Under the pieces are notes generated by a model. The model saw only the letters and a program-made list of their open reading frames with translations. It did not search any database and had not been told where the DNA came from. A stretch of 64,000 nucleotides of DNA. Origin: a virus. The first letter of the stretch is position 1, and every line of letters starts with the position of its first letter. A program made the position numbers and the translations under genes. Below are positions 6,095 through 13,882 of this stretch, in pieces. The DNA lies in IMG/VR virus record IMGVR_UViG_3300042922_000265, positions 1-64,000 of that record. One strand, given 5' to 3'.

Positions 6095-7744
6095 TTAAAT
6101 CCGGCCAGCCGAGAAATTGCTGATGATCTGCGGCACCGCCGTGTCCATGCCGCTGACATCCAGCGACAGAGGATCGAACGGAGCCACCACCGAGGTTCCG
6201 GTGGAAGTCATCGCACACACGACCAGCCGCGCGTCCGGGTTGACGCGGTTGCGGTACAGCTCCATCACCTGGAAGGGATGGCCGTGACGACCCGCCCACG
6301 TCTCACCGTCGGTGAGGATCACGAACGTGTCGGCCCGGATGCCCTTGGCGATGGCCATCTGGATCGGCTGGGTGACGTCAGTGCCGCCGTTGACCTGCGA
6401 ACGCAGGTACTTGACGTTGTCGTCCAACCGGCGACGGGGCGAGATGTCCAGCGACCACGCACGGGTGTCGAACCCGATGTAGCCGACGTCAGGCTCCGAG
6501 GAACCCACCGCCATGGCCATCACCGCACACGCCTCCAGGCAGGTCAGTGGCATACCGCTGACGCGAGTGCCGCCACCCCACGAGGAGCCCATCGAACCCG
6601 AGCAGTCGATGCCCAGGATCGTGGTCTTACCCGCAGGCTCGATCGTGCCGAGCGAGGCGTAGAACGCATCGTCCAGCGCATCGGTGATCCGACCGACCGG
6701 GGTCCAGGTGCTCGATCCCCGCTCGGACTTGCCCGCCGCGTAGGTGCGCTGTGCCACCAGCAGCTGCATCGGGTGCACGCGGCCCCGCTTGAGGGCCTCG
6801 GCGTCGGTGAGCTGGTTGACCGCCTGGGCTGCCCAAGTGCCATCCCTGCCGTACACCCGCGTCAGACGCGGGAGCTGGCGGATCAGCGCCGTGATCGGCA
6901 TGCCCTTGTCCAGGAGTTCGTCCCAGATGGCAGGCTCGTTGATCCACTTGTCGGGGATCATCTCCCAGGTGACACCGTCGACCTTGAGCAGTTCGGTGAC
7001 CTGCGCGATGGTGTCGACCCGCTGCAGAGCCTCGTAGGCCAGCACGACCTCGGGCAGGGATGCCCGCAGTCGCTTGCCCGCGCGGTCCTTGGTGGTCCGA
7101 CCGGCCAGGTAGTTGTACAGCACCCGGTGGGCGTCGTTCTTGCCCGAAGGGTGGGCCATACGCAGGGCGTCGTTGTGTGCCCAGCCCTCACGCTGCCGGT
7201 ACTTCACCAGCTGGATGGCCAGCTGATCAGCGTCCTTGCCGTCGTACCACTCGCCAACAGCACGCCGGAAAGCGCGACCCCAACCACGGAACTGCTCGGC
7301 GTAGTTGAGGAACTTGAACAGCGAGGTGGCAGTCCGACAGACCTGCGGCAGAGCAGCCAGAGCTGCCTGGCGACCGGCGACGTCCGGGGACGCCGAGGCC
7401 ACTGCCAAAGCGAAGATCGCGGCGTCCTGCTTCGGTGCGCGACCGTTGGTCGACACGTCCACGATGGCCTTGACCAGGGTGAGAGGAGCCTGCTCAGCAG
7501 CCCGCAGCACGACGGCGGCGTTCTCCTTGGTGAGCTGGCGCTCGGAGGTGTAGTACGTACCGCCGTCGGTGCCCAGAGTCAGGAACCGGTGCAGCCGTGC
7601 TTCGTCTCCGATGCTGAAGACGTATCCACCCGCCGCATTCTTGACCTGATCCTTCACCGCAGGACGGCGCTGATCGGTCTTGGACGCAGGCACCGAACGG
7701 GGTGCGCGGGTGCGGATCGACGCGAGCGCGTCATTCTTGGCCAT
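6095..7744 (-). CDS. rsr: TROVE-domain Ro60 (Rsr) ribonucleoprotein
   Basis: 549 residues. The N-terminal two thirds is a TROVE HEAT-repeat ring, with YVFSIGDEARLHRFLTLG, a run through FLNYAEQFRGWGRAFRRAV, and LVKYRQREGWAHNDALR, the most conserved block. The C-terminal third is a VWA domain with an intact MIDAS, ILGIDCSGSMGSSW near residue 375, and later DTFVILTDGETWAG. Bacterial Ro60 binds Y RNAs and misfolded RNA and cooperates with PNPase or other nucleases in RNA decay. GAGGAGG lies 8 nt before the ATG. An RNA with a permuted tRNA-like module lies immediately upstream and a second structured region lies downstream. Ro homologues are known in Bxz1-like mycobacteriophages. Confidence 0.93.
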   Translation of the reverse strand: MAKNDALASIRTRAPRSVPASKTDQRRPAVKDQVKNAAGGYVFSIGDEARLHRFLTLGTDGGTYYTSERQLTKENAAVVLRAAEQAPLTLVKAIVDVSTNGRAPKQDAAIFALAVASASPDVAGRQAALAALPQVCRTATSLFKFLNYAEQFRGWGRAFRRAVGEWYDGKDADQLAIQLVKYRQREGWAHNDALRMAHPSGKNDAHRVLYNYLAGRTTKDRAGKRLRASLPEVVLAYEALQRVDTIAQVTELLKVDGVTWEMIPDKWINEPAIWDELLDKGMPITALIRQLPRLTRVYGRDGTWAAQAVNQLTDAEALKRGRVHPMQLLVAQRTYAAGKSERGSSTWTPVGRITDALDDAFYASLGTIEPAGKTTILGIDCSGSMGSSWGGGTRVSGMPLTCLEACAVMAMAVGSSEPDVGYIGFDTRAWSLDISPRRRLDDNVKYLRSQVNGGTDVTQPIQMAIAKGIRADTFVILTDGETWAGRHGHPFQVMELYRNRVNPDARLVVCAMTSTGTSVVAPFDPLSLDVSGMDTAVPQIISNFSAGRI

Positions 7745-7794
7745 GAGTGGCCTCCTCTTCGTTGTGAGTCCGTATGTGGGTGGGGGATGGACTA

Positions 7795-7942
7795 GGTGAT
7801 GCGGACATAGGGGTGCTGTCCGGGTTTTGTACGCGCTCTACCAGACTGAGCTACACCGGCATGTGGTGCCGGTGGAAGGAATCGAACCTCCGACCTCGCG
7901 CTCCTGATGCGATAACCGAATTAGCGATCGGCCCGCATCACC
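7795..7942 (-). ncRNA. YrlA-like Y RNA with permuted tRNA module (element E1)
   Basis: The ends GGTGATGCGG (7942-7933) and CCGCATCACC (7804-7795) are perfectly complementary. Inside, in minus-strand order: a CCGA/TCGG hairpin with GGTTATC; strand GCGCG (7901-7897); a T arm GGAGG-TTCGATT-CCTTC; acceptor strand CACCGGC (7874-7868); a 7-nt loop ACCACAT that includes ACCA; acceptor strand GCCGGTG (7860-7854); a canonical D arm with GCTC/GAGC; and CGCGT (7835-7831), which pairs with GCGCG. The 3' half therefore precedes the 5' half. A closed acceptor with ends joined to a long stem is the YrlA Y-RNA plan, and the Ro60 ATG is 51 nt downstream. Confidence 0.75.
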
Positions 7943-7947
7943 TTTCC

Positions 7948-7953
7948 TCTATA
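7948..7953 (-). promoter_or_regulatory. candidate -10 box for the Y-RNA/Ro60 transcript
   Basis: TATAGA ends 5-6 nt before the first base of the terminal stem of the Y-RNA candidate (7942), as expected if transcription starts at that G. The -35 region is weak (TTCTCA). Confidence 0.4.
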
Positions 7954-8062
7954 AAATTTAGCGCACGGTCATGAGAACGCTCTCCGGGTTGTTTCGGCAA
8001 ATGAAGGTAACCGAAGTGCTTGCGGCCCGTGCTTGATGATTACTTTACAGGTTCTGTAGGGG

Positions 8063-8512
8063 TTACGCAACCGCCTTGGTCCGGGTGTCACACCCGAGCC
8101 GCTTGAACACCACCGCAAGGTCCTCCGCCGTACGCGGCGAGCTACACAGGACGGTGATCGGACCGGAGCCATTGTAGGGCTCCACCCACCTGGCTTCCAC
8201 CGAAATAGCCGTACCGGAGTCGTAGGACTCCCGAACGGTATCCACCAAGACGTGCTCGTCCTTGCGCTCCTGAGCCTTGGCCTTCGCCTTGGCCGCGCTG
8301 GCGAAGTTGCCACCCAAGGTCCACACCGACTTGTCCTGGTACCAGTAGTCCCAGACCCGAGGGCGGTTCTTCCACGTGACGATCGCATAGTCGACCTCGG
8401 CGGTGATAATGGTGCGGATCTCGTCGACAGACGAGGTGGAGTTGTCTTCCGCCCGTGCGGCGGTGATCTCTGTTGCGATGGGACCGGTTGCGGTCTGCTT
8501 ATGCCATTCCAT
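8063..8512 (-). CDS. hypothetical protein
   Basis: 149 residues starting MEWHKQTATGPIATEI. Lys/Ala-rich middle (AAKAKAKAQERKDEH) and a beta-rich C-terminal half. Two overlapping features, CCCTGTAG and a TAGAAT box 7 nt before the ATG, suggest a leaderless transcript, and no ribosome site is visible. Family not recognised. Confidence 0.65.
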   Translation of the reverse strand: MEWHKQTATGPIATEITAARAEDNSTSSVDEIRTIITAEVDYAIVTWKNRPRVWDYWYQDKSVWTLGGNFASAAKAKAKAQERKDEHVLVDTVRESYDSGTAISVEARWVEPYNGSGPITVLCSSPRTAEDLAVVFKRLGCDTRTKAVA

Positions 8513-8519
8513 TGAACAG

Positions 8520-8530
8520 ATTCTACAGGG
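8520..8530 (-). promoter_or_regulatory. CCCTGTAGAAT promoter-like element
   Basis: TAGAAT (8525-8520) preceded directly by CCCTG and followed after 7 nt by the start codon at 8512. The CCCTGTAG core recurs before other transcription units (12408, 15962, 40091, 44722). Confidence 0.45.
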
Positions 8531-9407
8531 TGTGGTTGCCGGTCTTCGCCTTGCCGTGCCAGTCCTCTACCTGTTCGGCGTACCGAGACGCCTGCGGCGG
8601 CACCGGGACGACGTTGCCGTCATCGCCGGTGGACTGGCCGAACTCACCGAACTTGCTCGTCATCCGGGTGTAGGGGTAGTCGGAGGTCACCGGCTTGACA
8701 CCCAGGGCCTCGTCCGACTCGCGACGCAGCTTGTCGGCGTGCTCGTTCATCTGCTCCTCCGACCACCCCGACATGATGTCGTCGGGGTCATTGAAGGTGG
8801 TGTACGCCTCCGGGGAGTTGTCACCCTTGCCCTCCCAGACGTCCTTGAGGCGCTTGTGCTGGGGCTCGATGTCGGTATCGAACATCTGCACCGCGTCCTC
8901 GGAGGGGCGCAGGTGCTCGTGGGGAGTCTCCTGCACGGTGGTGCCCACGATCTGCGGGAACCGGCGTTGGAACTCCTCGAACGTCATGAACTCCGGCAGG
9001 TCAGCGGGGTTGACTTTCGGCACCTCCAGCTTGGCGGAGATCGATTCATCGGAGTACTGAAACGTCTGCGCGGCGGGCTCCGACGTCTCCCGCAGCTCCT
9101 GGTAGGAATCCTCCGGGATAGTCACCGGCTCGGGCTCGGTGGTCTCCACCGGCTTGTACGGGCCGTACCAGCCCGCCGGGAAGGTGACGACCGGCCACCA
9201 CACGTCATCCCTGACCTTGTAGAAGGCCGTAGTGCCGTCAGCGCCATTGAGCGCGACATTGGCGTCCAGGGTCTGAGTCCCCCAGGAGGTCTCGTCATCG
9301 ACAATCTTGCGGACCCAGATCTCATACCCCCAACCGTCAGGCAGGAGTGCGATACGGCGTCCTGCGGGGTCCGGGGTTGACTGCTGGTGCTGCGGCGCTT
9401 CCGCCAT
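8523..9407 (-). CDS. hypothetical protein
   Basis: 294 residues from ATG 9407, which has GGAG 7 nt upstream. The first 100 residues look globular (RIALLPDGWGYEIWVRKIV, VRDDVWWPVVTFPAGWYG). The rest is rich in Pro, Glu and Asp with short helices (FEEFQRRFPQIVG, EEQMNEHADKLRRE). No membrane segments or catalytic motif. Function unknown. Confidence 0.6.
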   Translation of the reverse strand: MAEAPQHQQSTPDPAGRRIALLPDGWGYEIWVRKIVDDETSWGTQTLDANVALNGADGTTAFYKVRDDVWWPVVTFPAGWYGPYKPVETTEPEPVTIPEDSYQELRETSEPAAQTFQYSDESISAKLEVPKVNPADLPEFMTFEEFQRRFPQIVGTTVQETPHEHLRPSEDAVQMFDTDIEPQHKRLKDVWEGKGDNSPEAYTTFNDPDDIMSGWSEEQMNEHADKLRRESDEALGVKPVTSDYPYTRMTSKFGEFGQSTGDDGNVVPVPPQASRYAEQVEDWHGKAKTGNHTL

Positions 9408-9687
9408 GGGTTTTCTCCGATCCACTTGGATTGCGGTACCCCTCACGATATGCGATGAATACCGGGTCCGCCTCGACCCTCTGGCGTCGGCGGCGTGTGA
9501 CAACTTGGGTGCTGAGGTAGGCATGCAGGACGACGAACATCAGTCCGCCGTAGAGAGCCAGATCAACGTATTCGGTGGTGAACCCACCGATGATGATGGT
9601 GGCGAGGATAATCACTCCACCAAGGTCCAGCCAACTAACGGCCTGCGACAGCTTCCTGTCCACCAGGAAGTCCACTACTGAGGTCAT
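9337..9687 (-). CDS. two-TM membrane protein
   Basis: 116 residues starting MTSVVDFLVDRKLSQ. Two hydrophobic helices (LGGVIILATIIIGGF and LALYGGLMFVVLHAYLS) are followed by a basic cytoplasmic tail (TRRRRQRVEAD). The C-terminus overlaps the next gene by 71 nt in another frame, an unusually long overlap for this genome. Size and topology would allow a holin, but no lysis genes are adjacent. Confidence 0.55.
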   Translation of the reverse strand: MTSVVDFLVDRKLSQAVSWLDLGGVIILATIIIGGFTTEYVDLALYGGLMFVVLHAYLSTQVVTRRRRQRVEADPVFIAYREGYRNPSGSEKTHGGSAAAPAVNPGPRRTPYRTPA

Positions 9688-9787
9688 GTCGCTCTGCTTC
9701 CTCTCGGGCGATGCGGTTTGCGTCAAGTCGCGCTCGGATCTGCTGGATCTCCTCGGCGCTGAACGGCGGGTGCTCGCTGAACATCAT
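9635..9787 (-). CDS. small hypothetical protein
   Basis: 50 residues starting MMFSEHPPFSAEEIQQIR with a good GGAGG 8 nt upstream of 9787. Helical and charged, overlapping the membrane-protein gene by 53 nt in another frame. Supported by ribosome site and position only. Confidence 0.45.
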   Translation of the reverse strand: MMFSEHPPFSAEEIQQIRARLDANRIAREEAERHDLSSGLPGGQEAVAGR

Positions 9788-9823
9788 CGTCCTCCTACCT
9801 CTTCAGGTGTGTCGATACCCAAA

Positions 9824-9861
9824 ACACCGGGTGATCCCCTGACTTCAAGATCACCCGGTGT
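9824..9861 (-). terminator. intrinsic terminator
   Basis: ACACCGGGTGATC and its complement form a 13-bp stem around a 12-nt loop, followed on the minus strand by TTTT. It lies just after the lipoprotein gene that stops at 9877. Confidence 0.8.
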
Positions 9862-9876
9862 CTGGCATGGCGCTGG

Positions 9877-10848
9877 TTACGCAGGTGCCTGGACCTCGAC
9901 GGCGGCACCAGGGAACAGCTTGCAGGTGCCGGGGGTGACCTGGTTCAGATCGCGGCAGGCGCGGAACTGCGGGGCCAGCGGTCCGTACAGTTCGTTGGTC
10001 AGCGCGATGTCGGCGGCCTTGGTGGCCTCGGCCAGGCGCGTCTTCTCCGCCTGAGACGCCGCTGCAGCTGCGGCACGTTGGGTGCCGTCATCCACGGCGG
10101 TCACCAGGTCGACCACGATGCGCACCGGCTCGCAGTTGAACTGATCGCCGACGCCCGTGGAACCCGATCCGCAGATCAAATCGTTGACCGACCCGGTCAC
10201 CTGCTGGAAGGTCTCAGCGAACCGGTCGCTCATCTCATCACTGACCTGCTGGCGCAGCTCGGGACTGTTGACCTGCCAGATGGGGTCGCCGGTTTGGCTG
10301 ACCGGTCCCTCCACGATGCGCTGCAGGGTCGGGTACATGTTCTCCGCCAGCATGCGGTTCCAGCCCGGTGTGGAGGCGGCCTGAGCGCCCTCTCCGGTGA
10401 ACGCACGCGGGTCAGCAGCCGCCGCGCCATACTTGCCTTCGGCAAAGCCGATGAAGTCACGAATGGGCTCCGGCTGCTGGTTGGGCTGCCAGTACACCGA
10501 CACCCAGACATTGACCGGGGTGCCCTTCTCGGTCAGGGCGCGCAGCGGGCGGTCGGTGTCCTTGGACGGCGCGTTCTGCGGAGCGATGACGTAGTTGCGG
10601 GTCACGCAGGGGAAGACTTTGCCGAAGGACTCGTCCTTGCGGAACTCGACGGTCTGACCCTGGTAGAGGACCTGCTCCAGATCGGCGCTGTTCGGGTTGG
10701 AGTTGCTGTCCAACCCGCCCTTGCCCTGAATGAAGCCACAGAAACTCTGCGGTACGGCGAGTGCCGCATCCTCGTCACAGGCGGTGAGGCCGAACACCAG
10801 CAATCCCGCGATGGGGATGCCGATGGCGGCCTTGATGATCTTCTTCAT
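9877..10848 (-). CDS. lipoprotein with SPFH/band-7-like region
   Basis: 323 residues from ATG 10848 (GAGAAGGAG upstream). The signal sequence MKKIIKAAIGIPIAGLLVFG ends in the lipobox LTAC. The mature part has a beta-rich domain (RKDESFGKVFPCVTRNYVIA, GTPVNVWVSVYWQPN) followed by helical Ala/Glu-rich sequence (RAAAAAASQAEKTRLAEATK), an order that recalls SPFH/prohibitin proteins. Four or more cysteines may form disulphides outside the membrane. It stands next to a second secreted membrane protein, suggesting a shared envelope role. The SPFH link is an inference. Confidence 0.6.
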   Translation of the reverse strand: MKKIIKAAIGIPIAGLLVFGLTACDEDAALAVPQSFCGFIQGKGGLDSNSNPNSADLEQVLYQGQTVEFRKDESFGKVFPCVTRNYVIAPQNAPSKDTDRPLRALTEKGTPVNVWVSVYWQPNQQPEPIRDFIGFAEGKYGAAAADPRAFTGEGAQAASTPGWNRMLAENMYPTLQRIVEGPVSQTGDPIWQVNSPELRQQVSDEMSDRFAETFQQVTGSVNDLICGSGSTGVGDQFNCEPVRIVVDLVTAVDDGTQRAAAAAASQAEKTRLAEATKAADIALTNELYGPLAPQFRACRDLNQVTPGTCKLFPGAAVEVQAPA

Positions 10849-10869
10849 GGTGATGTGATTCTCCTTCTC

Positions 10870-10882
10870 GGGGGGGGGGGGG
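10870..10882. repeat. 13-base G homopolymer
   Basis: Thirteen consecutive G on the plus strand lie between the membrane-protein stop (10887) and the ribosome site of the lipoprotein gene. Length may vary by slippage or be a sequencing artefact. It is outside coding sequence. Confidence 0.9.
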
Positions 10883-10886
10883 TGGG

Positions 10887-11654
10887 TTAATCGATGGTGC
10901 GTTGGATGTTGTACTTGTCGAGACTCCAGTCCGCCTGCTCCTCGGCGCGGGCCGCCACCTCCTTCCACTGGGCGCGGCGGCGCACCAGGCGACGGTGCAG
11001 TAGGAACCAGACGACTCCCAGGGCGATCACACCGGCACCAGAAGCGATGCCGATGTACCACTTGGGCGTGAACCGGAAGGACTCGCCGGGTTGGGCGCGC
11101 TGGTCATTGGTCGGCACGGTCGACGGTGGCGGAGGGACCCCTGGAGTGCCGTTGACCGAGCAGTTCGGGGACTCCTCACACGGCACCCCGTTGATGAACA
11201 CCCGCGTGTTGGACTCCCCCGGCGGCGGGGGTGGTGCCTGAGTGCGCCGTGGGTTATCGGCCTGCCACTTGTGGATCTCGTCGATCATCTTGATGATCTG
11301 GTCCACCGGTCGGCGGGTGACGTTGTCGATGCGGTCCAGACGCTCGTCCAGGAACACCTGAGGCACCCAGTCGTTGCCGATCACCGTGACGTTCTTGCCC
11401 TCGGCGTAGAGGAACACCACGCTGGTGTTCTCCACCGGGGCCGTCTCGCCCTTTCCGGTGATGGCCACCTGGATCTCATCCTTGGGGTCCAGACGATCGG
11501 CAATGCGGTTGCGGATCTGCCGAGAGTCGTCGACCGACTCGCTGACGTACACACGGTCCTCATCAGCGTGGGCTTTCGGCAACTGCATGCCGATGATGAA
11601 GGCGAGCACGCAGGCCAGAGCAAGTCCGATCGCGAAACGCCAGCGGCGAGTCAT
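10887..11654 (-). CDS. membrane protein, N-terminal anchor and second TM
   Basis: 255 residues. ATG overlaps the upstream stop (ATGA). N-terminal hydrophobic segment FAIGLALACVLAFIIGM, an extracellular region (RQIRNRIADRLDPKDEIQVAITGKG...) that resembles TPM-like domains, a Pro-rich linker with two Cys, then a second membrane span IGIASGAGVIALGVVWFLL and a basic tail. Pairs with the downstream lipoprotein. The TPM resemblance is weak. Confidence 0.6.
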   Translation of the reverse strand: MTRRWRFAIGLALACVLAFIIGMQLPKAHADEDRVYVSESVDDSRQIRNRIADRLDPKDEIQVAITGKGETAPVENTSVVFLYAEGKNVTVIGNDWVPQVFLDERLDRIDNVTRRPVDQIIKMIDEIHKWQADNPRRTQAPPPPPGESNTRVFINGVPCEESPNCSVNGTPGVPPPPSTVPTNDQRAQPGESFRFTPKWYIGIASGAGVIALGVVWFLLHRRLVRRRAQWKEVAARAEEQADWSLDKYNIQRTID

Positions 11655-12025
11655 CGCCCTGGCGGCTTCTGCTGGAGCCACTCAAAGATCTTCTGACCGA
11701 CGTAGTCCTGGAACGCCTGATCGTTACCGATGAGCGGGTAACGGTCCAGGTGCCCACGCACGCTCTCGATGACCGCCTGCATGTTGGGATGCATCGGAGC
11801 AATCAGCTCGACCTCGTCGGCGGCGGCCTTCTGGATCTTGAACTTGAAGTCCTCCACGGCATCCAGCGCGGCCATCTCCACCATGCGCTTGAAGTCGTAG
11901 TTCTCCTCCAGATGCTTGGCGATCTGCATCTCGATCGCCGCCGCGATGATGTGCTCGGGCAGCGTGATCGTGAGCGTGCCGACCTCGACCTTGACCTTCT
12001 TGCGCTTGAGGACGCCCTTGCTCAC
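11651..12025 (-). CDS. hypothetical protein
   Basis: 124 residues, MSKGVLKRKKVKVEVG at the start. A short beta segment is followed by long amphipathic helices (EDFKFKIQKAAADEV). It overlaps neighbours by 4 nt on each side. No recognised domain. Confidence 0.65.
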   Translation of the reverse strand: MSKGVLKRKKVKVEVGTLTITLPEHIIAAAIEMQIAKHLEENYDFKRMVEMAALDAVEDFKFKIQKAAADEVELIAPMHPNMQAVIESVRGHLDRYPLIGNDQAFQDYVGQKIFEWLQQKPPGR

Positions 12026-12360
12026 TTCGCGGCCTCGACCCTGATCACCCCGGTGTGGTTGGGATCGTTCTCCAGATCACCCAGGTCGTAGTCACCCTTC
12101 TCGAACTGCTCCTTGAGGTAGCGCAGGTAGTCGACCGGGTGCAGGAAGTTCTGGCCCTTGCGGTCGCTCAGCTCACGCAGGGTCTTCTTGTCGATGTCGA
12201 AGAACACCTCCACGACTAGGCGGCATTCGCCGCCGGTCAGGCGCGCCTTGCGGGCCGAAATGCTGTCGGGGTGCGCCGAGAAGTCGGTCTTGGCCAGAGA
12301 GGTGTCGATGTCACCACCAACGGTCTCCTCCGTGCGCGCGTCCATATCGAACTCAGGCAT
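12022..12360 (-). CDS. hypothetical protein
   Basis: 112 residues starting MPEFDMDARTEETVGG. Acidic, soluble, with a strand-helix core (GECRLVVEVFFDIDKKTLREL). AAAGGA lies about 9 nt before the ATG inside the loop of a leader hairpin. Function unknown. Confidence 0.65.
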   Translation of the reverse strand: MPEFDMDARTEETVGGDIDTSLAKTDFSAHPDSISARKARLTGGECRLVVEVFFDIDKKTLRELSDRKGQNFLHPVDYLRYLKEQFEKGDYDLGDLENDPNHTGVIRVEAAK

Positions 12361-12362
12361 GT

Positions 12363-12400
12363 ATAGCGATCCTTTCGTGGGCGGGTTTGGTAATCGCTAT
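12363..12400 (-). promoter_or_regulatory. leader hairpin enclosing the ribosome site
   Basis: ATAGCGAT (12400-12393) and ATCGCTAT (12370-12363) are perfectly complementary across 22 nt that include the AAAGGA ribosome site of the 112-aa gene. A structure-dependent control of its translation is possible. Confidence 0.45.
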
Positions 12401-12402
12401 AA

Positions 12403-12420
12403 CTAGACTACAGGGTCTAG
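12403..12420 (-). promoter_or_regulatory. palindrome overlapping CCCTGTAG motif
   Basis: CTAGAC and GTCTAG flank CCTGTA, an 18-bp inverted repeat immediately upstream of the leader hairpin of the 112-aa gene. Candidate operator or promoter element. Confidence 0.4.
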
Positions 12421-12429
12421 CACCTGGAA

Positions 12430-12969
12430 TCAACCGAGGTTGCGGCGGAGCTTCTCTTCCACGCGGACCTTGACGTCCTTGCCGACGGCACTGGCCCAGA
12501 TGCCGGTGCTCTTGAGGGTGAATCCCCAGAGCTTGACCAACAGCTTGGTGCCGACCTCGGGCTCCTTCTCCGCAAGGGCCTTGCGGGCGGCGGCCTTCTC
12601 CGCAGCGGCTGTGCGCAGGTCTCGTTCGGTCTCCACCTCGAACAGCGTCTCCAGCGAGGCATATCGACCAGCACCAGGCTTCTTGAGAGAGCCATCCTCA
12701 TTGGTGGAGACCTTGGTGTAGAAGTCAGTCACGTCGACCGAGACTGCGGTCTTCTCCGGCAGCTTGCCGGTCAGCCGCATCTCCTCCAGGTCCGCCGTGG
12801 TGAGGTCAGTGGTGCGCAACATGAGCGTGCCGCCCAGGGCTGCCGCGATGCGTTCGCACGCCTGGGACGGGGTAGGGGTGGAGGTGTGGAAGTTCCAGCG
12901 CTTGCCCGCACCGCCACGGGTGCCGAGGTCGTCATTCTGGTACCACTGCTCATTGATGATGCCGGTCAT
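12430..12969 (-). CDS. hypothetical protein
   Basis: 179 residues, MTGIINEQWYQNDDLG at the start. Soluble, with a long Ala/Glu/Lys helix (RTAAAEKAAARKALAEKE) and a C-terminal basic segment. Leader contains the CCTGAATAGGT element. No family recognised. Confidence 0.65.
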   Translation of the reverse strand: MTGIINEQWYQNDDLGTRGGAGKRWNFHTSTPTPSQACERIAAALGGTLMLRTTDLTTADLEEMRLTGKLPEKTAVSVDVTDFYTKVSTNEDGSLKKPGAGRYASLETLFEVETERDLRTAAAEKAAARKALAEKEPEVGTKLLVKLWGFTLKSTGIWASAVGKDVKVRVEEKLRRNLG

Positions 12970-13019
12970 GGGACTATCCCTTCATCGTGGGCCGCAGGTA
13001 CTTTCCTGCTGCCCTCTAC

Positions 13020-13250
13020 CTATTCAGGGGCTACCACGACGTCAGACACAGTGTTGTAGCGCGCCTGCAGGGGATTCACGTAGTCGGTGATGAACTCGAT
13101 CTGCCGCAACGTCTCGTCGTCGCGATGACGTAACGCGTCCAGCTCCAGGTCTACGATCTCCCTGATGTCAGCCAACTCGTTGTCGCTGACCAACTCGGCG
13201 TCGCGGTTCGTGAAAGTGACCACGACGCCTCGGATAGTGATGCTAGCCAC
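13020..13250 (-). CDS. hypothetical protein
   Basis: 76 residues from a GTG overlapping the upstream stop. Starts VASITIRGVVVTFTNRDAE (beta hairpin), then an acidic/basic helix (RHRDDETLRQIEF). Small soluble protein of unknown role, translationally coupled to the zinc-finger protein. Confidence 0.6.
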   Translation of the reverse strand: MASITIRGVVVTFTNRDAELVSDNELADIREIVDLELDALRHRDDETLRQIEFITDYVNPLQARYNTVSDVVVAPE

Positions 13251-13728
13251 CGGCCTGGATGACGTAGTCGCCGATGGACACCCGCACATGCGCGGGAATG
13301 GGTCCCTTGGCCGCCGTGAAGGTCTGCATGTGCTGGAGATCGTCGAACCGGATGCTGCGCGGGCCGACGTAGGTCTCCGGGTTCTCCTGCGCGCGCATGT
13401 GCGGCGGGATCTCGTCGTCGTCCAGGTCCGGGACGACCGGCTTGTCATGGACGGGCGGCTGATGGCCTCCGGCCTTCTTGGCGGCGGCTTCCTCCTTGAC
13501 CCGGTGGAAGTCCCTGGGATGGCCTCCGGCCATCTCCATGGTGTTCAGGCAGCCCCGGTGGCAGCGGTAGAAGCCACCCTTCTTGGACTGATAGAAGCCC
13601 TCCCCGGCCCCCTCGGCGATCGAGTGACCGCACAGGAAACACTTGTCGCCCCACTGCAGCGGCGAGAGCCCCTGGGTGGTCTTGGCGGCGGCGGAGTAAC
13701 TACGCGCTGTCGGCTTCTCGTTGGGCAC
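13243..13728 (-). CDS. zinc-binding protein
   Basis: 161 residues. CFLCGHSIAEGAGEGF followed by YRCHRGCLNTM gives a CxxC...CxxxC zinc-ribbon-like site within residues 30-62. The rest is Pro/Asp-rich and probably flexible. Phages often use such proteins as DNA-binding regulators, but the target is not apparent. Confidence 0.65.
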   Translation of the reverse strand: MPNEKPTARSYSAAAKTTQGLSPLQWGDKCFLCGHSIAEGAGEGFYQSKKGGFYRCHRGCLNTMEMAGGHPRDFHRVKEEAAAKKAGGHQPPVHDKPVVPDLDDDEIPPHMRAQENPETYVGPRSIRFDDLQHMQTFTAAKGPIPAHVRVSIGDYVIQAGG

Positions 13729-13882
13729 GACGCGCCTCCTTCCTGACTCGCTGCGCGCGGTCCGGGAACTTCTCCCGAACTCGCTTGGCGTCCACGCTCT
13801 GGAAGTGCGCGATCTCCTTGTCCAGGAAGCCGTTCACCTTCCCACCGAGACCGGCACTGGACGCATGGCGGGGATCAGGCAC
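13700..13882 (-). CDS. small basic helical protein
   Basis: 60 residues from a GTG overlapping the upstream TGA. Helical, with FLDKEIAHFQSVDAKRV and an Arg/Ala-rich C-terminus (RVRKEARRAQREADSA). Overlaps the zinc-binding gene by 29 nt. Confidence 0.5.
   Translation of the reverse strand: MPDPRHASSAGLGGKVNGFLDKEIAHFQSVDAKRVREKFPDRAQRVRKEARRAQREADSA

Noticed and set aside
5975-7795. 606-codon open frame on the plus strand over Ro60
   Set aside because: Antisense shadow of the TROVE gene; Arg/His/Gly-rich with no recognisable domain.
7795-7942. Reading the element as an ordinary linear tRNA-Leu(CAG)
   Set aside because: An acceptor cannot be formed with the upstream 5' strand, no variable arm exists, and the true complement of CACCGGC is downstream; the permuted reading explains all conserved parts.
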